This document shows, piece after piece, positions 27,980 through 36,165 of a DNA stretch of 64,000 bases (positions are counted from its first letter, which is position 1; the number at the start of each line of letters is the position of its first letter). The DNA comes from Roseobacter sp. (lineage in GTDB: Bacteria; Pseudomonadota; Alphaproteobacteria; Rhodobacterales; Rhodobacteraceae), in contig JADFAE010000030.1 of the NCBI GenBank assembly GCA_015665415.1, positions 56,966 to 120,965 of the forward strand, in the 5' to 3' direction. Position numbers and translations under genes: made by a program. A model generated the notes under the pieces. That model searched no databases, was not told the origin of the DNA, and saw only the letters and a program-made list of their open reading frames with translations.

Positions 27980-29131
27980 ATGCAGCAAACCCTGAATATT
28001 CTGGAGCGCCTGATCGGCTTTGATACGGTCAGCGCCAAGAGCAACCTCGGTCTCATCGCCTATATCGAGGATTTCCTTGAGGCGCGTGGTTTTGAGATCC
28101 ACCGGATCAGCGATGACAGTGGCGAGAAGGCCGGGCTTTTTGCCACTTTGGGTCCCAGGGGCCCTGGGGGGGTTCTGCTATCCGGGCATACCGATGTGGT
28201 GCCGGTTGAAGGTCAAGTCTGGACCCGGGAACCCTTCAAGCTGACCCAAGAGGGGGAGCGGTTTTTTGGCCGCGGCACCACCGATATGAAAGGGTATTTG
28301 GCCAGCATGCTTTCGCTGGCGGACCGAGCGGCACATATGCCCCTGAAAGACCCGCTGAAGCTGGCATTTTCTTATGATGAGGAAATTGGCGTTGTCGGGA
28401 TCAAGCAGATGATCGGGGCCTTGGAGACCAGCATCGGTCTGCCGCGGGTCTGTTTCGTTGGCGAGCCGACTGGCATGCAGGTGGCGATTGGTCACAAGGG
28501 CAAGGCCGCACTACGGGCCATTTGTCAGGGGCAAAATGGGCATTCGGCCCTGGCCCCCAGATTTGTCAACGCCTTGCATCTGGCTGTCGATTTTGTGCAA
28601 GAGCTGCGTGCGCTACAGAAAGATCTGATCGAGACGGGCGCGCGGGATGCAGGTTATGACATTCCTTACACCACCTTCCATGTGGGCAAAATGCAGGGGG
28701 GGATCGCCCTCAATATTGTTCCGGATCAGGCGGTTGTGGAATTTGAATATCGCCATCTGGCTGTCGATCCAGCGGCGGAGATTTTACAGAGAATAGAACA
28801 GGCGGCGACAGGCATCGCCTCCCGGTATCAGTCTGATTTTCCCGGCGCGCGGATCGATGTGGATCAATATAACGCCTACCCCGGTCTGGCCGTGGAGGCC
28901 GATAGCGACGTGGTTTCACTGGCGCAGCAACTGGCGCAGAGCAACAGGGTGACCAAAGTGCCCTATGGGACCGAGGCGGGTTATTTCGCAGGGCTTGGCA
29001 TAGCGACGGTTGTCTGCGGCCCGGGCTCGATGGAAGGGCAGGGCCACAAGCCGGATGAATATCTGGAGCTGAGTGAGCTGGTGGCCTGCGACGCCATGAT
29101 GGATCGGATTTTGGCCCAGTTGGTGGGATGA
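27980..29131 (+). CDS. argE: Acetylornithine deacetylase-like M20 metallopeptidase (ArgE family)
   Basis: The 383-residue protein has the M20 zinc-site motifs SGHTDVVPV (His70, Asp72), GTTDMKG (bridging Asp102), YDEEIG (catalytic Glu134 with zinc-ligand Glu135) and the C-terminal His in GQGHKPDEY. Overall it matches the ArgE branch that hydrolyses N2-acetyl-L-ornithine. It stands outside any arginine operon and in line with RidA and DUF1028, so the true substrate may be another N-acyl amino acid. It follows the LysR gene by 12 bases. Confidence 0.85.
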   Translation: MQQTLNILERLIGFDTVSAKSNLGLIAYIEDFLEARGFEIHRISDDSGEKAGLFATLGPRGPGGVLLSGHTDVVPVEGQVWTREPFKLTQEGERFFGRGTTDMKGYLASMLSLADRAAHMPLKDPLKLAFSYDEEIGVVGIKQMIGALETSIGLPRVCFVGEPTGMQVAIGHKGKAALRAICQGQNGHSALAPRFVNALHLAVDFVQELRALQKDLIETGARDAGYDIPYTTFHVGKMQGGIALNIVPDQAVVEFEYRHLAVDPAAEILQRIEQAATGIASRYQSDFPGARIDVDQYNAYPGLAVEADSDVVSLAQQLAQSNRVTKVPYGTEAGYFAGLGIATVVCGPGSMEGQGHKPDEYLELSELVACDAMMDRILAQLVG

Positions 29132-29155
29132 GGCCGACGCTCGGCTGGCTGTTGT

Positions 29156-30322
29156 CTAGTCGGCGCCAGAGAGGTCGCGGGTGAAGATCTTGCCTTTTGC
29201 ATCGCTGATTTCATCGGTGACCCGGTTGGCAACAATGACATCCGAGACCTGTTTGAAGGCTTCAAGGTCGCGTATCACCGCTGATCCAAAGAACTCGGCC
29301 TCGTCCAAGACAGGTTCATAGACCACAACCTTGATGCCCTTGGCCTTGATCCGTTTCATGATGCCCTGGATCGACGAGCGGCGAAAATTGTCAGAGCCGG
29401 CCTTCATCACCAAGCGATAAACGCCAACAACTTTGGGGGCTTTGGCGATGATTTGATCGGCCAGAAAATCCTTGCGGGTATGGTTGGCATCGACAATGGC
29501 GCGGATCAGGTTCTGTGGCACTTCGGAATAATTGGCCAAAAGCTGTTTGGTGTCCTTGGGCAGGCAATAGCCGCCATAGCCAAAGGAGGGGTTGTTGTAA
29601 TGCGTGCCGATGCGGGGATCATGGCCGATGCCCTCGATGATCTGTCGCGCGTCCATGCCTCCGGCCATGGCATAGCTGTCGAGTTCGTTAAAAAAGGCTA
29701 CGCGCATGGCAAGATAGGTATTGGCGAAGAGCTTGATCGCCTCGGCCTCGCTGGCATCGGTGAAAAGAACCGGAACATCCTTGCTTGCGGCGCCTTCGAC
29801 CAGCAGGTCGGCAAAGGCCCGCGCAGCTTTGGTCTGGGCACCGACGATGATGCGCGAGGGGTGCAGATTGTCATGCAGCGCCTGGCCTTCACGCAGGAAC
29901 TCTGGCGAGAAGATCAGGTTCTTGGTGCCCAATTCGCTGCGCATCCTGTTTACGAAACCAACCGGAATTGTTGATTTGATCACGATGGTAGCGACAGGGT
30001 TGACCTCGAGCACCTGACGGATCACGGCTTCGACGCTTGAAGTGTCAAAATAGTTGGACTCGGTGTCATAATCTGTTGGCGTGGCAACAATGACAAACTC
30101 TGCATCCTTATAGGCGGCCTGCCCGTCCATGGTTGCCCTGAGGCTCAGAGGTTTGGTGGCAAGAAAAGCTTCCAGTTCGGCATCTACGATCGGGCTCTGA
30201 CGAGCGTTGAGCATATCAACCCGGGCTTTGGTTACGTCAACGGCCGTCACCTCGTGGTGCTGGGCCAACAAGACCGCGTTCGACAATCCAACATAGCCAA
30301 TTCCCGCAACTGCAATCTTCAT
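29156..30322 (-). CDS. ugd: UDP-glucose 6-dehydrogenase, short type
   Basis: The 388-residue protein has GIGYVGLS (7-14), 'KSTIPVGF', '[17 protein letters not shown]' and the catalytic Cys253 in [13 protein letters not shown], and matches the roughly 388-residue enterobacterial Ugd type. It makes UDP-glucuronate from UDP-glucose with two NAD+. It is monocistronic, convergent with argE and about 13 kb from the other sugar-nucleotide genes, but it could feed the UDP-glucuronate 4-epimerase-like enzyme at 15652. Confidence 0.92.
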   Translation of the reverse strand: MKIAVAGIGYVGLSNAVLLAQHHEVTAVDVTKARVDMLNARQSPIVDAELEAFLATKPLSLRATMDGQAAYKDAEFVIVATPTDYDTESNYFDTSSVEAVIRQVLEVNPVATIVIKSTIPVGFVNRMRSELGTKNLIFSPEFLREGQALHDNLHPSRIIVGAQTKAARAFADLLVEGAASKDVPVLFTDASEAEAIKLFANTYLAMRVAFFNELDSYAMAGGMDARQIIEGIGHDPRIGTHYNNPSFGYGGYCLPKDTKQLLANYSEVPQNLIRAIVDANHTRKDFLADQIIAKAPKVVGVYRLVMKAGSDNFRRSSIQGIMKRIKAKGIKVVVYEPVLDEAEFFGSAVIRDLEAFKQVSDVIVANRVTDEISDAKGKIFTRDLSGAD

Positions 30323-30448
30323 TTTACGTCCTCAAAACAAGAGCAATTCAGCTCTAATATCTATTCGAAACTGATGGCTAAGCCAAATGGCAAAGCGCCG
30401 TGGTCCTCTTTGCCGGGGCTATAGGTGGAAACTGCGTCACAGTTGGGG

Positions 30449-31471
30449 TCATCGCGCGGCAAAGGTCTGACGCGAGCGGTCCTGCCAGAACGGATGGGGG
30501 TCTTGGCGGCTTGCATATTGGCCGGGAATGCGCTGATGCGTGTGCTGACCGGTGCGTTCGGCCAAGAGGCAATAGATGGCGATATTGTCCGGGGATCCTT
30601 GGCAGGCATCCGCCGCAGCATTTCCCGCCAGAAAGCCCCCCGAGAGCGCGTTGAAACAGCCCTGCGACGCGATTGGATCAAAGGCCATGGCGGCATCCCC
30701 AACTGCCAGCCAGCCGGGACCGGCCAAAGGTGACAGACGCCTGTTTCGGGCGTCGACCAGGGGCGCAGTGGCTGCCGTAGCTGCGCCCTGTCGTTGATGG
30801 GTTTCAGCCTGCGCCAGCCAGCCGATCGAGGTGCCGCCTGCAGGATGCGGCAAGCTGTAGCGCCAGCCTGCGGCCTGGGCCTCGACCTCAAGAAAGGGGG
30901 GGGCGGCACCAGGATCGGTCCAGACCCGGGCCAACAGGGGTGGACCTTGTTGCGTTTTGGCCCCCAACCGCCGGGCCAGTGCCGCAGCCCGACCAGTTGC
31001 ATCGATCAAAAAACGCGCTGTCAGCTTTGACCCGTCAGACAGGTGAACGTTCCATTGCCCGGGCGCACCGGAGATACGGCGCAGTCTGCCCTGGACAGAT
31101 GTGACACCCAGGGCAGCAGCGCGGTCCTGCAAAGCGGAGTGCAGGGCGCGACGGTCCAGGCTCCAGCCGACCGGGAGCGCGGCAGCGGGCAGAGCTTCGT
31201 GGAGTTCCAGATGGCTGCCTTTCCAGTTTTGCCGCAGGCCCTGCAGGGTCACGCTTTGGGTCAGAATGTCGCCCACACCCAGGCGCTGCAGAATGGCCCT
31301 GGCAGCACCCGGTAGCATTTCGGCCCGTGACAGCGCCGGGATGGGTGTCGCCGGGGCCAGCGTCAGGACTTCTATCCCACGTTCGGCCAGGGCAATGGCC
31401 GCCGCCAACCCGGCGGGGCCGCGCCCCGCGATCAGAACATGTGTTGCCTGATTGGCCTGAACGAGGGCCAT
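30449..31471 (-). CDS. lodB: LodB-like flavoprotein, partner of the LodA-type oxidase
   Basis: The 340-residue protein has a glycine-rich FAD motif in VLIAGRGPAGLAAAIAL, the middle 'FLIDATGRAAALARRLGA' and 'GPGWLAVGDAAMAFDPIASQGC', as in the geranylgeranyl reductase/tryptophan halogenase-like flavoproteins. In known systems LodB is needed to form the cysteine tryptophylquinone cofactor of LodA. The start ATG overlaps the lodA stop (TAATG), so the two are coupled. The C-terminus is somewhat unusual in sequence but stays in frame. Confidence 0.82.
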   Translation of the reverse strand: MALVQANQATHVLIAGRGPAGLAAAIALAERGIEVLTLAPATPIPALSRAEMLPGAARAILQRLGVGDILTQSVTLQGLRQNWKGSHLELHEALPAAALPVGWSLDRRALHSALQDRAAALGVTSVQGRLRRISGAPGQWNVHLSDGSKLTARFLIDATGRAAALARRLGAKTQQGPPLLARVWTDPGAAPPFLEVEAQAAGWRYSLPHPAGGTSIGWLAQAETHQRQGAATAATAPLVDARNRRLSPLAGPGWLAVGDAAMAFDPIASQGCFNALSGGFLAGNAAADACQGSPDNIAIYCLLAERTGQHTHQRIPGQYASRQDPHPFWQDRSRQTFAAR

Positions 31472-33402
31472 TACACCTCGCCGCGCCCAAAGGTCTTATA
31501 GGCGCGTTTCTGTTCTGGCTTTGCTTCAGTCCTGGCGCGGGCAACCCGTTTTATGGTGGTCTCGGTTCCGTGGCTCTCCAGGGCCAGAACGGATGTCAGC
31601 AGCTCAATCGTTGGATCCGACGCGGCGGGAGAGATGCGCCCGGTTTCAACAAAACTCGGGTCTGGCAAGCTGGATCCTGGGGGCGGCGTTTCGGCAGCAA
31701 CCAGCCCGAGCTTCCACCATCGGCTGACCATGGCCTTGATCCGCTCGTCATAGCCCCGGCCATTGATATCGCGCAGCCAGAGATGGCGGTTGGCAAATTG
31801 ACGATCGGCCTCCTGGGCGGACATATGACCAGAGATGGCCAGGGCAAAGGCCTCTTGCGACAAGACTTGATTGGGCACCCGCGCGCCCCAAAAGCTGGGA
31901 CTGGAGAGAAACAGTTCCGGGCTGTAGATCAAGCCTGAGTTGCAGGAGGCCTCGTCGGTTTGCCAGGGCACCCCCATCCAGCGGGTGAGAGAGCCGGCCC
32001 CCGAGGCCCCATGTGGGCCATCTGGGGATAGCGCCGTCTCGACTGAAAGGGTTTTGCCATAGTCCTGCTGCACAGTGGTGCCTTCGGGAAGGCTGCGCAG
32101 TCGGTAGGGGGCGTCCCACATGATCGCCAGCCGGAAAGGCCAGGTGACTTCGATGCCGGGGTGAAAGGGGCCGCCTAGGCATTCGTACATGCTCGCGCGG
32201 TCCAGTTCCTGGGTCTGTTCTTTGGCGCTGAGCGCATCAAATTGCGGCAGCTCCGGAATGCCTTGCCAATCGGGGTCAAAATCCCCCTGGGCCCAGTTGT
32301 TCAGATGGGCATATTGCAGATCTGTCAGCAAGAGTTCCTGGCGCGTCGGATCCAGCAGTCCGCCGCTGGCATCGCGATCGCCAAAGGCATCGCCATAGAA
32401 AGGGGGCAAGGCATCGGGGCGGTCCTCGCCGGGCAATCTGAACAGGGCGTTGACTTGCTGTCGATACTCTCCATTGGCGGCGGAGGCATCGCCCAGTCTG
32501 CCAATGACTTCGGGATTGCGTGCATCCAGCGGGGCACCGGATCCAACCAGGGGCAAGAAGCCTTCATTGACCCATTGATGGCCGCTCATCCGGTCGAAGA
32601 TCGGCCAAACGTCGCGGCTAAAGCTGGTCTTGCCGGGCGGCGCTATCATGCCTTCGCGCAGGTAAAGATCCTGCAGCAGGTCATCCATGGTCACCACGCC
32701 GAACAGCCCGGGACCAAAGTTCGGGGGCGTGACCACAACATGGGCCGGGGTGGCCTCGAAGGTCTGACCCTCGATCTGCACCGTTGCCCGGACCGGACCA
32801 TCGCAAATGTCGTCGTGCCAATTGGTGTTATTGGCAAATGTGGTGGGGGCTGTCCCCGGAACCAAGGGGGCGCTGTCGCCGCGGCCGCCCAGAAACAGCA
32901 GACGGCCTTTGTCGTCGGTGCGCATCTCACCAAGGTAGACTTCTTTGCCAAAGAAGGTGCCATCGTCAAAATGATGCGAGAGGCCAGAGATATCGCGTCC
33001 CGAAATCGCCCTGGCGGTTGGCCGAATGTCGAGCAGATCGCGGTCCGCCTCGCCATATTGAGCATTTCGTCGTGGTGGTGGTTGGACACCGGCTACAGGC
33101 AGATCGAGCGCGTAGTGAAATTCATACCAGCCGGATTTTAGGTTGGCGACTTCAACCCGCCATTCGATGTCTGCCTCGTCCAGGGTCAGCTCGCGCACTT
33201 CGCCGGATGCATGCGTGGCATAGATCCGAAAGCGCGCTGCCTGACGTTTGATCCGCCCCTCGGCGTCGCGGTAACCATCGGGATCCTCAGGCGTGCCGCC
33301 GCGAATGTCGGAGGCGAGGAACCAACCCTCTGGGGAATTGCCCACTCTGGCGATGCCAATCGCGGGATGAATGGAAACGGAAACAATCGGAGAATGGGTC
33401 AT
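31471..33402 (-). CDS. lodA: LodA/GoxA-family CTQ-dependent amino-acid oxidase
   Basis: The 643-residue protein matches the L-lysine 6-oxidase/glycine oxidase (LodA/GoxA) family. The N-terminus 'HPAIGIARVGNSPEGWFLA' and the 'ECLGGPFHPGIEVTWPFR' segment (about 407-424) are family signatures. In PWQTDEASC, Cys487 is the predicted CTQ cysteine and Asp483, four residues earlier, matches the essential LodA Asp. Trp562 or Trp563 (SRWWKLG) is the likely crosslinked Trp. It oxidatively deaminates an amino acid with O2, giving H2O2 and ammonia; LodA-type products are antibacterial through H2O2. Lysine versus glycine specificity cannot be read. It is translationally coupled to lodB. Confidence 0.85.
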   Translation of the reverse strand: MTHSPIVSVSIHPAIGIARVGNSPEGWFLASDIRGGTPEDPDGYRDAEGRIKRQAARFRIYATHASGEVRELTLDEADIEWRVEVANLKSGWYEFHYALDLPVAGVQPPPRRNAQYGEADRDLLDIRPTARAISGRDISGLSHHFDDGTFFGKEVYLGEMRTDDKGRLLFLGGRGDSAPLVPGTAPTTFANNTNWHDDICDGPVRATVQIEGQTFEATPAHVVVTPPNFGPGLFGVVTMDDLLQDLYLREGMIAPPGKTSFSRDVWPIFDRMSGHQWVNEGFLPLVGSGAPLDARNPEVIGRLGDASAANGEYRQQVNALFRLPGEDRPDALPPFYGDAFGDRDASGGLLDPTRQELLLTDLQYAHLNNWAQGDFDPDWQGIPELPQFDALSAKEQTQELDRASMYECLGGPFHPGIEVTWPFRLAIMWDAPYRLRSLPEGTTVQQDYGKTLSVETALSPDGPHGASGAGSLTRWMGVPWQTDEASCNSGLIYSPELFLSSPSFWGARVPNQVLSQEAFALAISGHMSAQEADRQFANRHLWLRDINGRGYDERIKAMVSRWWKLGLVAAETPPPGSSLPDPSFVETGRISPAASDPTIELLTSVLALESHGTETTIKRVARARTEAKPEQKRAYKTFGRGEV

Positions 33403-34104
33403 GAGAATTCCTTTGTTCTGGCCGGTCTTGATGACCTGTGTTCAAATGCCTGCGTTCAAATTCCTGTTGCGCAAAACGGGAAGAATAAGAGCGCCTCGAG
33501 GAAGCACCAAATTGTGCCATCCCATGTCTGCAGCGCTGAGGTGGTCAACCAAACACATACAAAAGCCCGTCAAGGTTGTGTTCGAGGCTATCAACAACTC
33601 TTTTGCCTGTCGACCGTTCTGAACAGATGGCGGCAGTGCGATTTGGAGTTCTATTGGATTTCCAGATGATGCCGTGGCTTTGATCTGCCTGATAGGTCAC
33701 TGATCAAATGGATATTTCTGGAAATATCTATGTCAATGCCCGGTGGCCAAAAGCACGGTGGCCACTAGGATGCAAAAGGCGAGTGTGTTCAGTTTCAGGC
33801 GTTCGATGCGCAACATTTTGATCCCTCATCTTTGGTTGGGTGTCGGAATGATGCGGATCAGGCTGATCTGGAGATCTTACAGGGCCTCTGCAGCAACTAT
33901 ACAAATTTGTAAGGTTTCGTCCTTTGGGCCCCTGGCCGGGAGGAGCGGCCAAATTGCTTGTCGTTCAGGCGGTTTCGCCGAAGGATCTCGGATATAGAGA
34001 AGGATCTTGAACATAGAACTGGGCGCCCCCACGTTTTGCCTGCAGTGGAACCTGCAGCTAGCGGGGCGGCATGGGGGGCCATCCAGAATGGTCCCCGCAT
34101 GGGG
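33403..34104 (-). other. Intergenic region upstream of lodA
   Basis: About 700 bases separate the lodA start from the ghsB stop. It should hold the lodA promoter and the ghsB terminator region. Apart from the 27-codon frame at 33733-33816, I see no supported gene; longer open frames are antisense or lack binding sites. The stretch 33660-33800 is less GC-rich than its surroundings. Confidence 0.55.
33733..33816 (-). CDS. Possible 27-residue single-span membrane peptide
   Basis: An ATG at 33816 is preceded by a good GAGGGAT site and opens a 27-residue frame ending in TGA. The sequence is basic at the N-terminus (MLRIERLKL) followed by a hydrophobic span (TLAFCILVATVLLATG), the usual layout of tiny inner-membrane peptides. 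No name can be given. It could also be chance coding in a region with no other gene. Confidence 0.35.
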   Translation of the reverse strand: MLRIERLKLNTLAFCILVATVLLATGH

Positions 34105-35430
34105 CTAGGCGGTGGCCGCCTGCACCTGGGCGACGGGCAGGGCCTCTGGCCAGACGAGGAATTCCTGGACTGTCGCTGCGGCCCCCGTGGGAAAAATTTC
34201 CCAAGGCACACCCAGCAGGTCTGGAAGGGCCGAAATGCTGGTCTGCCCGGTTGCGGCACCGTTATAAAACCCTTCAACCAGGCCCCCGCCTATCACCATG
34301 GCAAGAGAAAAACTGTGTTCAACGCCAATATCATAGGCGTCATTTGCGCCAGAGACTTCACTTTTGGTGCCGCCGCTATTGATCCTGAAATAGGGCCTGC
34401 CGGTATGCGTGTCATAGGTGGAAATGATCAGGTCGATATAGTCGTCACTCGACAGCCTCCATTTGATTGGAACCGTATTGGCATAGCTCACCGGGTCTTT
34501 GGATCTGCTCATCGTGCCCTTGATCACAAGAGTGAGCTCCGCTGGCATACCGCCGCCTGCTGCGGCAAGGGTTTCGGACAGGGCAGCAGGTTTGAACGAC
34601 AGCGATTCACCTGCGATTGAAACGGCGTCACTTTCTGTCGGAACATGGGACAGTGGCACCGCACCCGCGACCAATTGCAGGTCCTCAACCAAAAATCCCG
34701 AAATCCCGTCTCCCAAATATGACTGCTGACCTGCGTCATCTGCCAGACACAGCTCATAGGTCCAATCCGTTCCGGTTGAAAGCAGCCCGGAAACGGCAAC
34801 AAAATACGCCCCTGCGTCGCGCGCCTCGATATAGGGGATCCCGATGATATCTGTGCCGTTAGTCACGGAAATGCTGCCTGCTGTGAGGTTGATTTCAATA
34901 TCGATCCCACCTTGTATAGCTTCGCGTAGACACAGGGTTGAACGCCCTGCGGGGGTGAAAACACCCTGCATTGTATAGACCTCGCCACTGACCAGCCCAT
35001 GTGTTGTCTGGTTCAGGCGGTGATATCCATCTGAGCTATCCTCTTGCAGGTGAGTGGCGGTCAAGGCCGTGGTGCCTGAAGTCACCCAAGCGCTGCCTTG
35101 CGTGAGATCCTCACTGTATCCCAGCAGGTTGGAATGCTGGCTGGGTTCCAGCAAAATGCCTGCAGGAAGCAGTTGTCCATCCTTCCAGATATGATGCCCA
35201 GTGCGCGGGCTTGCGCTGGTCACCGGACCCCAGTTTCCCAAGCCGTCTCGTCGCCAGCTGGTATTGGTAGGGGAAAAATCATGCAGGTCAGAAAAGGCGC
35301 AGCCCTGGCCATTGAGGGCATAGGCGCCGCTGGCATAATCCGCGAGGATTGCCGGGGCTTTGCCACCAAGGCTGTATCGCGCCAGATGGGCGTGTGGCGC
35401 CATGCCAATGGCCAGCCCCAAACCCAGCAT
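34105..35430 (-). CDS. ghsB: Gene transfer agent head spike fibre protein, GhsB-like (rcc01080 type)
   Basis: The 441-residue protein resembles phage spike/fibre proteins: 'ILLEPSQHSNLLGYSEDLTQ' followed by a beta-rich carbohydrate-binding-like region, and a C-terminal LamG-like half (about 280-440). It lies directly behind a GhsA-type gene, as rcc01079-rcc01080 do in Rhodobacter capsulatus, where the pair forms head spikes of RcGTA that bind the recipient capsule. The ATG at 35430 overlaps the ghsA stop by one base (TGATG); a GTG at 35439 is the alternative. No other GTA structural gene is in the window, consistent with the known unlinked spike locus. Confidence 0.7.
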   Translation of the reverse strand: MLGLGLAIGMAPHAHLARYSLGGKAPAILADYASGAYALNGQGCAFSDLHDFSPTNTSWRRDGLGNWGPVTSASPRTGHHIWKDGQLLPAGILLEPSQHSNLLGYSEDLTQGSAWVTSGTTALTATHLQEDSSDGYHRLNQTTHGLVSGEVYTMQGVFTPAGRSTLCLREAIQGGIDIEINLTAGSISVTNGTDIIGIPYIEARDAGAYFVAVSGLLSTGTDWTYELCLADDAGQQSYLGDGISGFLVEDLQLVAGAVPLSHVPTESDAVSIAGESLSFKPAALSETLAAAGGGMPAELTLVIKGTMSRSKDPVSYANTVPIKWRLSSDDYIDLIISTYDTHTGRPYFRINSGGTKSEVSGANDAYDIGVEHSFSLAMVIGGGLVEGFYNGAATGQTSISALPDLLGVPWEIFPTGAAATVQEFLVWPEALPVAQVQAATA

Positions 35431-35693
35431 CAGACCCACCCCACAAGAGTGGCGGTTGTGCCGGTGGCCTCCACCCCCACCGCAGAGAATTGCAACGTTT
35501 CACCGGCAATGACAGGATAGATGATGACCATGTTTTCCGTATCGCGCAGGGCGATGTCACCTGAGGTCAGAACCCGCAATACACGTGGGCGCAGGGGCAG
35601 ATCGATACCATCTGCGGGAGTGATCGCAAAATGCTGGGTGGCCGGGCTGGTCAGGCTTCGGCTATGCGTGGCAAAGGGATCAGATTGGGGCAT
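35430..35693 (-). CDS. ghsA: Gene transfer agent spike base protein, GhsA-like (RCAP_rcc01079 family)
   Basis: The 87-residue protein begins MPQSDPFATHSRSLTSPA and continues 'ITPADGIDLPLRPRVLRVL', a pattern I associate with the 'spike base protein, RCAP_Rcc01079 family'. It is all-beta in appearance, ends with 'VGVEATGTTATLVGWV', and has an AAGGTGAG site before the ATG. It would attach the GhsB fibre to the GTA capsid. It is the first gene of the ghsAB pair. Confidence 0.72.
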   Translation of the reverse strand: MPQSDPFATHSRSLTSPATQHFAITPADGIDLPLRPRVLRVLTSGDIALRDTENMVIIYPVIAGETLQFSAVGVEATGTTATLVGWV

Positions 35694-36165
35694 GGGCTCA
35701 CCTTGTATTTGGGTGTGAATGTTGCAGTCCGGTTGTGGGGTGGCAGGTTCAGAGCAGAAGCCATTGTGGCCGTCCTGCCGGTGGCGCAGGATTTCCGCCG
35801 CCGTTTGACACTCTGGATCTCCAATCCCTGCCATCCGTCAAAAAGGTGGGGCACATTAGGCCGGGCTGGATTGCAAAGACCCAACAGAGGCGTACGGTAA
35901 ATGCGCAACGCAACCTGTCAGCGGTGACATTCTGATCCGTGGTGACGGAGGAAAGGTCCGGATTGTGACGCTGGTTAGGGCCAGGACCCATGACTATTTT
36001 GAATAATTTGAAGCTGCATTCTGATTTTCAGGAAAGGCGGAACCCCGTTTGAGAATGACCTCGTAAGGAGGAGTGCTGTAAAGACGGGGCAGATTCTAGA
36101 TGTGCACTATGGTATGCCGAGATGTGATCCGCATACTGACGCCCGGCCAAATGTAGGAAATTACC
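35694..36165 (+). other. Intergenic region between ghsA and glcB (divergent promoters)
   Basis: These 470 bases separate two divergent genes. I see no supported coding frame. The half next to glcB (36000-36165) contains AAGGAGGAG at 36065 without a usable frame behind it, and should hold the glcB promoter. Confidence 0.5.

Noticed and set aside
30361..30572. Frameshift near the C-terminus of the LodB-like gene
   Set aside because: The tail sequence looks odd, but the frame keeps an FW..R-type ending and stops cleanly; alternative frames give no homologous continuation that I can recognise.
34105..35693. Prophage remnant
   Set aside because: Only two genes are present, they are overlapped and intact, and their order matches the known unlinked GTA spike locus; no integrase, capsid or attachment site is visible.
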